From Owenia fusiformis (lineage: Eukaryota; Annelida; Polychaeta; Sabellida; Oweniidae): 64,000 nt of DNA. The position numbers were made by a program, and so were the translations under genes. The number at the start of each line of letters is the position of its first letter. Within the stretch, counting starts at the first letter, position 1. Positions 12,101-24,535 of the stretch are shown here, piece by piece. Under the pieces are notes generated by a model that saw only the letters and a list, made by a program, of their open reading frames with translations, did not search any database and had not been told where the DNA came from. The stretch lies in the NCBI GenBank assembly GCA_903813345.2, contig CAIIXF020000005.1:39063375-39127374 (forward strand), in the 5' to 3' direction.

Positions 12101-14201
12101 GACGTCACAGTAGCTAGAACAATTGATTTACTGGTCTATGTTGGAGTTTGCATGATCGCTAAAATTCATAAATGCAAATTGTTGTGTTTCTTATCTGTTT
12201 TAACAATGACCAGAATAAAATTTTCTGTCATATATTACGCCATAAATCATAAAATTTCGGTCTTTATTCCTTGAATAAAGTTGAATAACGTGAATACCAC
12301 TCGATGCCGCCTGACAGTTATGTAACAATAGATGTTGTGAGAGTACATTTATGTTAATTATCTCATGTTTTTATTTGTAAAATACAAAAGTCTAATGTCT
12401 AATTTTACACTATTTTTAGGTAGTAAACTTACTGAGCCAAGATGAATTGCCCATATTGTTGAAGTGTGGGAGTTATCTTCCACGTACCTTTGTGTTGAGA
12501 CCAGGGGATGCTCTGTTAGTGTCAGGTCTGGCTAGAATAGACTATGTAGAGGTCAGTGTATTATATTTCCCTTTGATAATAGATGGTTAGATGATGTGTG
12601 AAAATGACATGAATTATGATGTTAAGCCTCTCATTCCTGTATGTAAACATGTTATATTATGACCTCCAGGAATCTTCACCCCCCCCGCACCCCCTTCAGC
12701 TGAGTTATTGCGGGACCTAATTACATATTACTATTTTTCTAATACCTTTATACTCAATTGGGCAAGTGAATTCTAAATACAATCTCACAATTAAAGGCTA
12801 TTATCTAACTTACCTCAAGTTCCAAATTTTATTGGCACTGTTGGTTTGTTGGTTTAGATAAGGCTATTTGATGCCACAGTGAAGTAGCAACATCAACTAT
12901 GACCAATCATCTCCCAAATGAGAAGGCTCTCTGTCTGATACCATCTCCCATGCCATTTACATGTACCTCTTCCTATCATGTGTCATCTCATAATCCCTGT
13001 GTAAATGATAATCAGCAGTATGAAAAGATACCTATATAAACCCATTTATTCAATTATTTTTTCCATTGTTGCCATTGTAGGGACCAGCTGCAATATATTT
13101 CACAGTGTTTTCAAGTCCAAAATTGCGTTGCTATGTCAACACACAGTACAATACTGACAAATACTACAGGCGCTGCTATGGACAGCCATCCCTAAGTGTA
13201 AGTAAAAATGAACTGGAAAGCTATGATGATGTTCTTTGTGAAATGCTTCCAAATATGGTCAAGTTTGCACCATAAATAGTTAGCCTATACAATTCATTAC
13301 TTTATTTGTGACCTAAGTTTACCTCATGTATTAAAACAAAGACCCTTTAAAATTGTTTAATTTTTTAAAGCCTTATAAGGATGTTACACACATGTAATCA
13401 TAAGGCACAGTTATGTAGCATATTCATGTGGCAGTCCTCTTGTATAAAAATTAATAGATTGTATAAATTCATAGTTTATTTTTTCATATTTTTGTATTTT
13501 TCATTTTTAGCTCCCTATTGGTGATCAGGCACACTTAGATAGGATACCCTCACTTGTTGGTAGAGATTTCAATTTAACTGCAAAAACATTTAAAGAAAGT
13601 GCAGCTGACATTTGCCTCTCATCAATAGGTAAGCCTAGTAATCTATGATTTATGCAAATAAATATCCAAATGCAATGTCAAGGTGTAAGAGAGCTTGAAA
13701 AAGCCATCCTTCACCATTCACTGCTTTCTTAGCAGCTCATGTAATTCAATGAATTACTCTTTGGCCAAGGATGTGAAAGAGCTGTTAAATGTTTTTTATC
13801 ATCAATTTTTTCGTATATGTTGTATCAATATGATTCATAATGTGCGAGTGATCCATTTTCGGCACAATCCTAGCTATTTCTATGTTTCTATGAACAGTGA
13901 CTTGTGACCAAATCATGAATTTTGACATTCACCAAAACTTGCCCCAGTACAGACTGCACCTTTCATTATTTCGTCCTTTAAAAGATGTTATATTTTGAGT
14001 TGAGTAATTCTTATTTCAGGTTGGGTAGCAGTAACTCCAGGTAGAAACATGAAAGTGAAGTTGCGGGCTTACACACCAGGTGGCACTGGCTGCCATACAA
14101 GGATGCCATCTATGATGCGTTTTGCTGTCAATCAGAGAGGCAAGAAAAAAGGACGTGCATTTGAAGTCAGACGTGACCTATATGAGAAAAATAAAAAATA
14201 A
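9199..14201 (+). CDS. NOA1: Nitric oxide-associated protein 1 / mitochondrial circularly permuted GTPase
   Basis: YqeH/NOA1-family GTPase linked in other species to mitochondrial ribosome assembly and respiration. Eight exons: 9199-10213, 10979-11107, 11471-11575, 11851-12062, 12420-12551, 13081-13197, 13511-13628 and 14020-14201. Total 2010 nt, 669 residues, in line with ~698 in vertebrates. The first ~50 residues are basic and poor in acids, fitting a mitochondrial presequence; the start could instead be ATG 9220. A C-x2-C...C-x2-C zinc knuckle (C164/C167, C201/C204) precedes the GTPase. Motif order is permuted: TKLD (G4, ~269), SGK (G5, ~317), then P-loop GSTNSGKS (~345-352, exon 2), PGTT, and DTPG (G3, ~478, exon 4). 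The C-terminal exons carry the conserved RPGDALLVSGLARIDY and the lysine-rich tail NKK-stop. Confidence 0.94.
10318..10965 (+). repeat. Diverged direct repeats split by a MITE in NOA1 intron 1
   Basis: Two copies of a ~190-bp sequence, about 10318-10525 and 10778-10965, share blocks such as GTGCAAAATT, CTCATTTTCAAGTG, GCAAGCCTAT and TTGATCACTG. The left copy starts upstream of a MITE and the right copy lies downstream of it. The simplest reading is a local tandem duplication later interrupted by the insertion. Confidence 0.65.
10530..10750. mobile_element. TA-flanked MITE (mariner/pogo-like ends)
   Basis: The left end begins CAGCGAAAC and the right end is the reverse complement of CAGTATAACC; TA lies on both sides (10528-10529, 10751-10752). 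The interior has three near-identical copies of CACCTCTCTAATC (about 10551-10598) and the phrase TCTGAACAC in several places. No ORF of note. Confidence 0.65.
11253..11357. mobile_element. 105-bp hairpin MITE, TAGTCTTGCTT family
   Basis: Lies in NOA1 intron 2. Inverted ends TAGTCTTGCTTCAAGACC pair with GGTCTTGAAGCAAGACTA, and the inner arms also partly pair, so it can fold into one long hairpin. A second member lies at 43316-43433. Confidence 0.75.
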
Positions 14202-17200
14202 ATGAGACATTATTACTTATATCATGATATTAGATTCAACAGGTAAATGTTTCAGTCCTTTAGTATAAGACTTATCATCTTGCATGGACAGAATTTGATT
14301 ATATTATCATCATGGGCTTTCAACTTCTAATTGAAAGCCCATGATATTATTCATTTACATTATTTATTCATTTATTAAAGCTAACAAAGTGCAACTACTT
14401 AAAGGTACCCAATGCCGATATCATATTAAATAACACCAAAATTAAAATGAATTCAAAGTGTAATTAGAATCATCAATTGTTATAAATCTCCTTCCCATGA
14501 AGAGATTAAACCTTGAAGTAAATTGATCCCATAGTGGATGAATATTTGATTTAGAAATTTGGAAATCAAAAGAGGTTCATGCATCCCTTCTAATTTACAT
14601 GTCAGGCATTTCCAATCCTTTGTATGTTACAAAGTTTAATGTCAAAGTCTGTCAAATTCAAAACAATTAATATAGTCATTTTGTGTGAAGAGATACTGTT
14701 CGTGTTCGCCAATAAAGCCCACTGCTGTTTTATTTGTACTGGTTAATTATGTTTGCATGATATAAATATAGATGTCATCATGTACAATAGTGTCTCGTAT
14801 TTTTAAGTGATTGTGTACTTGACGATAGGGAGATATAAATAGATGTCAGGTGTAGCGTTCTATTAAAGTGTTTCTATCCAAATCTTAATAAGTGTGCCAA
14901 TTTAACACTACTATTCAGTTAAAATAGATAAAACTGAAATTCTCTTCCAAGTTAGTTTATCATAAGCGTTCATAAAACATAAAACAGTATTATTAATAAT
15001 ATTTGAGGTATTTACTAATGCTTGAATGAGAAAAAATGTAAAGATGAGATATTTACTTACAACCTCAAGATTTACAAAAGGAGGCTCTTTAAAAACTTCA
15101 CCGTTTGAGAGCTTGATGTATTTGTTTTGTTAAAATTGTATTGCTAGTTTGTAAGTAATCAACCTTGATTTTTATTATGTTTTTAGCATTTAATGAGTTA
15201 TGCAAGTACCAGGTGTAAGCTGATAAATGGTAACTCCACTAATGAAGTAATCAGAAAAAATAACGCCCATCCAGCTATCCATGGCCAATCTCTCTCTCCT
15301 GTTAATTGACTCCAAATACCAGCACTACTGGTATTTCCAAGAAACCATCAACAATTTTGGATTAATCATTTTTTAACTGAAGCTTATCGGTCTAAATACA
15401 AGGAAGTATGTGTAGAATTGCAATATAATCATGTGTTAAAATCATTTATAATGTATATGACTAATAATATCAAATATCAATAATATCAAATGCTAATTAA
15501 ATTGTACCAATAGACGAGATGTGAGTAGAAATAATCTTGATTTACGTCATTAAGAATTCAAAATTCAGTCAACCTGATGTCGTATTTGGAATCTACATGT
15601 AAAATTACATCTAGTAATGTGGTTTTGAAAAGAGTTTATCAACTTTGAAAATTTAATTTTCTTTGAAAATATGACTTCAAGGTCGTGGAGATTCTCCATA
15701 GACCCCATGTTGTAAAATCACAAGAAGTGAAATATCTTTTCATGTGTTGGGCAGATAATATTTTCTTTCTCTGGACATATTTTGATTTGTATAACCATCA
15801 GGTACATAAGGGTAGTACCCTGCCCTGTTATTTCTCCCGAATTAACCACCTAGTGGCGAAACTGGTAACTACCTACTCGCATCTGTATTATTATTAGCCA
15901 AGTCTAAAAAATGTTTAGGATAGAATCATGATGTACTCAGTTTTCTCTTTGGGTGATCTCTTGGGAGTATTTTCTTATGTTCCTTTTATTCCGAATTGTA
16001 CTTATGCAGTAGAGTTCTACTGTTAAGGATGTGGTAAAAACTAAATAATTTGAAAAATTAGTAGCAAGTAATTTATTGACTTGTAGTTGACAAGTATGAC
16101 CAAATCTTGGCCTCATAGAACTATTCTCAGTAACTGTTAGTAATCCTATACTTCTTAATGGTCTGGCAAAGTGGCTAAATAATTAGCCTGAAAATTATCT
16201 CTAAATATTTTGTAATTAATCCTGTCGTATGTACTGAAGTCTAACAGGAAATATGCCAAAATCCCATTACCCACCTCCCCTACCCCCTCACCCTCCTTCC
16301 CTAATTCTTATCATATATCCAGATGTAAAGGATCACCAAGTTCTAAAATTGTAAATGATAAAGATAATCTATCTTTAATGCTATTTGCTGATTAGCGGCA
16401 TTGGTTACATATTTAGGTAGCCGCTATATGTATATTAACACTCTATGGAGTATACATAGTAATTAAAAGGTAGCTTACATTCTAGCTACACTTGTTTCAT
16501 CCCAGCCCTGCCTGTCAATCATAAACAATTATAAACAAGTTGGGGGTAGAGATAATTGTTTCCTTGACTACAGGATCCCCCTACTTAAAACCTCACTGCT
16601 GGTCACTATCATTCCACAAAATTACTCTTTAAATTTTGGAGGAATTTTCAACATTGTAGATACATGGTTCCTGACTTTTGTTTTATCCCATTCAAGGTGG
16701 ATATCTGCTATGTATTTGGAATTCCTCTTTATTTTACCATATATGCATTTGTATTGTGAATTGATCTGTATATTTAGACTATCTGATACCTAGTATTATA
16801 TGCAAGGGATGTTGATCATCATCATTCAACACAAACTTCCTCCTCAAATCAGCAGACCTTATCTCATTTAAATCTCAACATACGCTAAACGTTTACTTAT
16901 TGATAAATTATGTTTTATTATCGTCTGCTGAAATTGTTAAGATAAATTATATTATAATGGATAGCTTGACACAGTTTGAACTTGTAAACTAAAAATATAG
17001 ATATTTACACTTTGATTTTAATTTTGTCTTCATTCTAGCTTGTGTCATTTTTAAGCAAGATGGGATATATGAATTTATTGGCGTTTTTTGGCTTTCACCC
17101 TATAGTATTTTGAATATTTTGTGGGTGAATTTATGGATCTGAACTACTGTCTACAGGTCTAGCAAATCGTGTTTTGTGGATAGTGTCACATCGATGACGG

Positions 17201-19223
17201 ATGATATTGTGTTTAGCATGTCTTTTGGTATCATTATTTTGCAAGTTGTGCCCCTCGTATTTTAAGATAAAAATGCACCATTTAGTAACATTATATGCAG
17301 TTTGATTTCCCCAGATCAGCTTTATTCATTTTTATTAATTCTTTAATCAATTTGATACTGTGATGAGACATTTAAATGAAGTACTTGTAATTATTAAATT
17401 CAGAATATATTCAGTACAAGTTTTCCCTCTCTATTGATTCCCTTTGGTATTCTCTGATATGTATGCGTGCATGATATCCGCTGTAGCATGGCTCAACACT
17501 GCAGAGGAGATTCCATTAATGGGTTAGGAATTGCAAGAGCATGCTCTGATGTTTCGCCTTGGTTTATCTAGCGTCCCAGTCACAAGTCACTACGACAGTG
17601 ATTACACCCTCCATTAGCAAGCATTCAATTTAATTTGCAAGTTCATTCCATAGTCACGGCTCGCTGGTGATGGAATATTCTTAATGCACCAGACTTTAAC
17701 TACCAATTATTTTTTATATTGTCCCAAATTGACTCCGTGGATAGTATTGCTTTTTTCTAGTTTGGACTAACGATTCTATGTTGTGTGTGTAGAAAATATT
17801 TCCAAGCTGATAAGCATTGTGAACACGTCTATATAACTTACCGGCTCAACGCCGTTGTTTTGTTGGGAAAAATGAAATACGAAGTCAAGATGTTTATGAA
17901 TAAGATTTATGTCATTACCATGTTTCTCAGCATTTACATTACACAACCAAGGGCTCGTTTCACATCACAATTTGGTATGACAAAGATGCAGATACAAGGT
18001 TCCACGAGGCTGCTTTCAAAATAACTGGAATGGTTTAACTGAGGATTTGGAATTCTTGAATATATCGTCCACAAGAGTTCTATTGTATGTGAACTTCTTC
18101 AATGAAATGAACAGAAAGGGGACCTCGTAATGACTAACTGTGAACGGTAGACAACCTCGCAGGCCATAAATCTGTATCACACTCTAAAACGTCCTCAAAT
18201 GTCGAAGAACTTACCACGCAGAAAATTAAAACTTACTCGTTCAAATTGAAAATTAAAACTGCGTCAATGTGACTTGACAAACTGATTTAGCAAATAGCTA
18301 AGAGATAATGGGTAATTGGTGTAATTTGGCGTGGATTTAAAGAATTTTGGGGGAATTGGGCGTCGATTTTCGCTCGTTTCGAGCTAAGCAAGCATGGTTA
18401 CAAAGTGGAAAAAGTATTGGAAGTAATGTTTTGAAAAATCATTTCAATACCTGAAAAATGGATTTGTTATTTAACATTAAAATGCAGAGATGTCAAAATT
18501 TAATAGGATTGAAAAGGGATATGTCCACTTTTCATTCGGAATCGTTTCCCATCTTCAAATCAAAGACATTCTCATAGTATAAATGCACATTTAAAAAACA
18601 GGTACGACGAGGAGCGTCATAGGCAAAAATAATTTTAACTGACATTTTTCCAAATGTTTCCCTTACACCTTTCCAACTGCTCCTCGTACATTTTCTTCCA
18701 ATGCATCAAAAACTGATGGAATTTTGAGAAACACAATACAATGAATAAATTGGACATGAACTCATCAAGGAGTTTTGTACCATGAATGTATGCTTCGTGG
18801 ATTATAAGGTGGTTGGTTAAAGCCTGACTTGGGATGCTTTTTAATTACCTTAAATTAAACAGAAATGATAAAATATTTAATTGTGCAATAATAATATTTT
18901 TATTATTAATAATAATGTATCAATTATATACATATTTATGCTATATTTACATACTTTTTGATTTGCGATTTCGATTTGTAGGACTATTTCAAAGTACAAA
19001 GTTTGGTACAATATGTACTTCAATACTGAATATGTATTTGAATGATATGAATCTAAATGGTATTGATATGTTTGCTTGCTTTACAATATGTCGGGTAAAA
19101 TGATACTTGATGTAGTGTTGTGCTTTTGACTAAAAATAGACTAGACATCCATTGTTATATCATAATGGCGTTTGCTTATCTCTGAATGACACATGTACTA
19201 TGATATAACCATAATTACAACCG
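14202..19223. other. Gene-free gap between NOA1 and Msx-A
   Basis: Convergent 3' regions. AATAAA at 14710-14715 is a possible NOA1 polyadenylation signal about 500 bp after the stop. A perfect hairpin (CATGGGCTTTCA / TGAAAGCCCATG) sits at about 14311-14343. TTTATT at 18898-18903 could serve as the Msx-A polyadenylation signal on the minus strand. Otherwise AT-rich sequence with only short chance ORFs. Confidence 0.6.
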
Positions 19224-22200
19224 TTAATGAGAAAATACAAATGGCCGAGGTGGCGCTCCGTAGGCTGTTGGAACAGAGTAAAATCCATAAGGGGTAATAA
19301 TGGAGGTTGGCATTCTATTAATGTTATGATTCCCCAATACCCCAGCTCCAGGATGCGAAATAGGAGTAACGTGTCCCACCTGGGGAATCATTGTCCTTGC
19401 GGCCATCCTCAATTTCTCAAGTTCGGCTTCCTGTAGCCTTTTTGCCTTTGCTCTTCGGTTCTGGAACCAAATCTTAATCTGGGTCTCAGTCAAGTTCAAG
19501 GACGAAGCAAATTCTGCGCGTTCCGCAATGGATAGGTATTGTTTCTGTTGATATTTCTTTTCCAGTGCTAGAAGCTGGGATGTTGTGAAAGGCGTCCTTG
19601 GCTTCCTGTTGGGTTTGTGTTTGCGTAAGAGGCATCTATTGATTGGTGGAGAGATTCGCGATGTCGGTGACAAGCCTGGAAATATACAAATAAGAAAACA
19701 TTAATATTTTTACTTTAAAATGATACATCAAAAATTAGTAAATCAAAGTGTTCATAGAAAAAACAATCAAAAATTATAAATTCCAGCAGGAAGTGACTGT
19801 CTGTGAAGTGTGAGTTCTCGATCATCATTTAAATTGTTTCAAAGTTGAGTTTATGTTATGGATAGCTGTAAGATATTGAGGAAGAACCACTTGAGAAACG
19901 GCGAAACAACAGAGAGATCAAAACCCACGATGTTCGCTTGCGTTTTGCGATTATCGGTATCAGTGCTGAGAAAACATGTAAACAAGCAATCGCCTTACAC
20001 AGGAACTCAAGTTTGTTTTAATGTGTTTTCGATTGTGTTTTTATTAATTTGGAGCCAAAGACGGATTAACAGTGTAACTTTAAAGGCTTGAAGAGGCATC
20101 TGGTTTTTAGTTAAATTTCACTCAAGTGAATATCTTGACATATCTGCATATCGTTCTTTGGGATCGTCTACAAATTTAACCGCTTTAATTCCATCGGTTA
20201 AGGCCCCTCCTTTGATTTATCAATTCCGCTTGTTTTACGTTTGTTGATTGATTTTACAAATTCATAATACTCAACATATGAATTATGTATTTTGAATGGA
20301 TTACAAAGTATCTGGTATCATACGAAGTGTTCAATAAAATGGTTTATGATGACAGAATTTATTTTGTTTTAATTTGCTATAATTAGTAATCTTGAAAGGT
20401 GAAACGGTACAAATGAGATAATTACAAGTAAACTGCGAAACAGACAAATTAATATAAATGGATACATTGTCTCGGTAAAATATTTTTTGATACCGATATT
20501 TAAGTTTATAAATAATCAATATGCGCTTTTATTTTCACCAATTCATCAAGGGTGTTCGGTGATTGAGTACGGAATAATTAATTACTGCATTGCATCTTGC
20601 AAACGAGATAATTTAATTAGGAGAAATGATAAAGTGATATATTTAGGTTATTGAAACGTATCCACTGTAATTAAAACCAATGAGTTAATCAGTCCGTATG
20701 ATCTCCAAGACCATAGTTTCACCTAAGTCTAATATCATAAAAAATCATAAAATGTTTAATTGGTCGACATTATTTTGGATTAAAACGTGATAAAATGATC
20801 CTCAACAATGTTACATTTCTAAAGATGCAATTTCACAAATTGGATGAAGTTTTAGAATGACACGTCCAGGTGATTTGAAAAATAACACATCAATTATTTT
20901 CCCAAAGATTCGAATCATGAATTCTGTAAGAAACTTTGTAATATTATATTGTTGTTCTATTGTAACGTTTAATTATTCAACAACCATTTGACCCCCTTAC
21001 GAAAGATAAGCAAATTAATTAATACAAGCTGAATCATGAATAATGATTAATAACCTTAATTAATTAACATATTTATATTTATTTGCATAGATAAGGCAAT
21101 AAGATGGCTCATTCTTCACAACTGAATCACTGCTACTCAAAGAGAGCTAAAGACATCCAACATGAAAGTGAACCACTAAAAAAAACGGCCGCCAATTTAC
21201 ATCAATTAACTTCTTAAGTAGTGGCTTGTTTTATTCCCCAACAGGCATTATTTTGGCGACATGAAATCAGCCCCAAGAGACAACAGTTCTAGCTATCTCT
21301 GTAAAGCAGGCTGTAGAAGAACCAAGAGGGAATTGGAGTTAATTCGTCGTGTATTATTGTGACGAGAGAGTATCATCATTAAATAAGCTAGTTGTAATAT
21401 TATACTAATTTTAACTCTCATTTCAGCCTTAGAAATAACTTAGGTTCCAGATAGGCATCTTGCTTGAGATTTTTGATTTTTTCACAGACAAGTAACAAAT
21501 TGTAGAAACATCTGAGAAAATTTGGAGGCGTCAAGTGAAAACTAATCTTAGTTGTAAGTTGTTGTAGTGATATGTTTGTACTTGTGTTTGCACGCTAAAA
21601 CACATAAATCTTAGATCAGATTTTCTGACAATACTCTCCGTTTGCTAAGATAAAACCTATTACAAATTGTTATATAAAAGCATTTTCTTTTATTTGTATA
21701 ATTTGTACACTTTGTTTTTCTTGATTTATTAGGATAAACGCATACTTGCAAATCGTGGATTTTATATTATTTATAAAAAGGTTAATTTCACACCGATTGA
21801 ACACGAAATGAAACTTATATACGTTATGTAAGTTATCTTAAACGAGTTATGTTCGTCCTTTGATTGTGTTTTACAAAGTTAGAATGGTTGCGATGAACCT
21901 CCCTGACATTAAAATATACAAAAGAAATGTTTTACATCGCTAGGGTAAAGAATATAATTTCAGTTTCCTCATCGTAGGGCATCTCTATAGATAAGAGGAA
22001 AATTTAACGTGCAATTCATTTATCTTTATTACTATGTTCATGTTATTTTTCAAAACTTGTCAGATGCTTTAAAGATAACAATAAAAACATTTATAACTAT
22101 TTTAATACGCACCATTTTGTGGGTTATACTGTGGGATAGGTTTGCACGTATACGGGCTGAGTCGGTCGTGTGGAAGGCTGTGAGCGGGTGGGGGAATAGG

Positions 22201-22512
22201 AAGGCCCAGCGACGTACACACACCCAGGGGTTGCTGACTGCCGATTATTGATTTAACGCTGAACGGACTTCTTTGGGTCGCCACCGGGCTGGGAGTGCGG
22301 GATTCGTCGTCGGATACATCAGATGCTTCGTCGTCCGTGCTTCGAGTGACGTTCCCCATGATGGAATCAACGCTGAATGAGAGTGCTTTACGTTTCGGTT
22401 GCGGTGGTGGAGTCTCTGTAACGGGCGATGCCGGTCTTTTTGGTGCTCTTTTCACCACTTCATCTTGCGCAGTTAATGTGCCAACATTTGCGTCATCTTT
22501 TTGATCGCCCAT
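19224..22512 (-). CDS. Msx: Msx-class homeobox protein, copy A
   Basis: Homeodomain transcriptional repressor of the Msx class. Two exons, 22512-22113 and 19675-19224, joined in phase 1; 283 residues. The homeodomain (156-215) begins [10 protein letters not shown], contains [13 protein letters not shown], and is intronless. It is preceded by the Msx hallmark SPP...LRKHKPNRK. Exon 1 holds an EH1/Groucho-type motif FSVDSIM (46-52) and a second similar one, FSVKSII (84-90), separated by an acidic serine stretch. The C-terminus shares TPYG-F/L-Y with copy B. Differences from typical Msx include KKYQQ at positions 18-22, which is KRKFR-like in most members, and I at position 45, so this copy appears faster-evolving. 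An in-frame stop lies upstream of ATG 22512. It is transcribed away from copy B at 40379. Confidence 0.93.
19676..22112 (-). other. Msx-A intron
   Basis: Single 2.4 kb intron with donor ATG|GTGCGTA at 22112 and acceptor CCAG|GC at 19676. It is AT-rich and has several TAATTA-type motifs, the densest at about 21040-21075 (TTAATTAATTAA). No second gene seen. Confidence 0.7.
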
Positions 22513-22879
22513 TTTATGTTGATTCTTGTTATTATCTATTCTTATAAGTGTTTTCCTCCTAATTAATAACGAATTACTTTAACAAGTTTCAGTGTTCTTC
22601 TTGTATCAGTCAACAAGGTTTTTATCACTCGATATAACTTCTCAAATCTTCTTCACTATGTCAGTGTATAATATCACGTGTCTTTGCTTTGATGCTTTCT
22701 TAGCTACTGACTCCCTCCACACATCCTCGGAGTTTCATTTCTGTTGGTTACGACGAAATGTCACATTTATTTTGAAATACATTAATTTGTAATTTTCAAA
22801 TAAAACGGTATTTTTTCTTTGACCAAAAGTCCATCTTTTAAAGTTTTGTTTTTGCCTTGATAACGCAAAATTAATATTC

Positions 22880-23060
22880 TTGTTTTCTTGCGGCTATAAA
22901 TGTGTTTTTATTGTAAATAAAATTACAGAATCATTCACATTATCAAAGCCTGAAACCCATGTGATTGGTCGTCGTGGTGTATTTGAGGATTGCTCCTCTC
23001 TGATTGGCCAAGAAACTTGGCTGCCAATAAATCTCTGGTTCTTGCTTTCGCACTGTTAAA
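22880..23060 (-). promoter_or_regulatory. Candidate Msx-A promoter with CCAAT boxes
   Basis: 370-550 bp upstream of the Msx-A ATG. On the minus strand CCAAT occurs at 22964-22968 and 23003-23007 (plus-strand GATTGGTC and GATTGGCC), 39 bp apart; a third CCAAT lies on the plus strand at 23024. A TTTATAG-like sequence lies near 22900. Spacing fits a conventional promoter; the transcription start is not visible. Confidence 0.4.
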
Positions 23061-23604
23061 CGCATAATTACCCATTAGTCTAATATGTTATCTCTACGTT
23101 TTCAGGGAAGGGCCATTTGGTTGCTACGTACTTTTTCTAGAATTTATTCAAATGAAAATAAAAGACAACGAGGACCAAAGAAAACGAACGCTGAAAGATG
23201 GAATTTAAACATTTATTGTTTTGATCATTTTCCTTGCTTCAAAATGAGCAAGCAGATTTGCATTAAATGATTTTATATTTTCAAATTGGAGATAATGTAC
23301 CTTGTTATCGCATTATAGTTCCTGGTTCTTAAAAGTATAAAGATATTTCCCAACGATTACGCTATAATCGCGTTGACATCAGCCTAAAAAATAAGTTTTT
23401 TATATTCTGGTAAATTGTTTCAAATGGTTGGCCCTTGTAGACGGAGCCTGTTTGACTGAGTGGGCCGAACTCGCTATCACCAGTCAAGTATCTTAACAAA
23501 AGCATCATTATACCCATTAAACACATACTATAATTACAAGCAGACTTTAGTATCAATCTGAACAGTCAGACAGTATAAGTTGCATCCCATCAAAAGCGAC
23601 CAAT

Positions 23605-23922
23605 TTATAGAATCATAACGCTGTTTGAGAAGTCTATCGAACGGAATAAAGGCTCGTCGAAGCGAGAAATGGAGGTTTTTTCAACGGGGGCTTCCCGGGG
23701 AGTGATATATCGCTTGGGGTCTTCACTAAATAGAATCCCCCTAATAGAGTCAAGTGGGCTTACAGTGTGTGCACTGTAGGTTGTCAACCGGGCCACAAAT
23801 TTGACGGGCCGAGTCGGTAGCAGGCGCCAGTGCTCGGTGGGATCAAAGTCGATATTCCCCCAACGTTCCTCAACCGCGGACTCCCGTGGGTACCTTGGGC
23901 GCTGGGGCTCTGAGCACGGATA
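23605..23922 (-). other. GC-rich open frame of unknown identity
   Basis: 106 stop-free codons on the minus strand, ending at TAA 23605 and bounded upstream by TGA at 23923-23925. No ATG in the informative part; a possible acceptor CTCAG lies near 23913. The translation looks protein-like (DFDPTEHWRLLPTRPVKF..., SEDPKRYITPREAP) and I recognise no family. Base composition is clearly more GC-rich than the surroundings. It might be an exon of an unannotated gene, a remnant of foreign DNA, or a CpG island open by chance. Confidence 0.3.
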
Positions 23923-24431
23923 TCACTTACATCAAACATTCGATCTAATTTAAAAAGTCTTTCTTGTTTTTCAGCCTGTACACCCCAATTAGATGAACTT
24001 AGGATAAGATAGAAAAAGCAGGTACGCTGGATAGCTTTGGGGACATAGATAATAAGTTTACAATTGGAGACACCAATAACTTAAATTAAGCATGATATCT
24101 CGTTAATGCGATACTACAACTTGTTGACTCCTAACAAACTTCAAAACACATCACGCGATTTGCCGAAATTCCGAACAACGTTTTTATTAGTTTATTGAAG
24201 CTATTATTGACATTTTTAGTCTATATTGAAATGCAACTACAATGAATAATATGATACACAACGTCGTCGTTTCTTGTAGGTCGAAGAGTATACCACTTGA
24301 AATACTAATTCATTTGGGAGTCAATAGCCAATATTATCCAGGGAATCTCTCTGATAACGTTATTGCCACCCAACCGTCATATGACGTGACGTAATGTTGT
24401 TATGTTATGACGTTATATCGTAATATTATAA

Positions 24432-24535
24432 CAGTGCATGTGTTAAGAGACTAGACTTCTCCGAGATGGCATCGGGGACGGCGTCGAAGTTTCCGCTTAC
24501 CGGCAGACCAATATCTCCGTAACCAGGCTGACTTT
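24432..24535 (-). other. Second short GC-rich coding-like segment
   Basis: On the minus strand a frame reads PGYGDIGLPVSGNFDAVPD and ends at TAA near 24434; it is preceded by a stop and a possible acceptor (GTCAG|CC). Composition matches the 23605-23922 island about 0.5 kb away on the same strand. Too short to call a gene. Confidence 0.2.
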
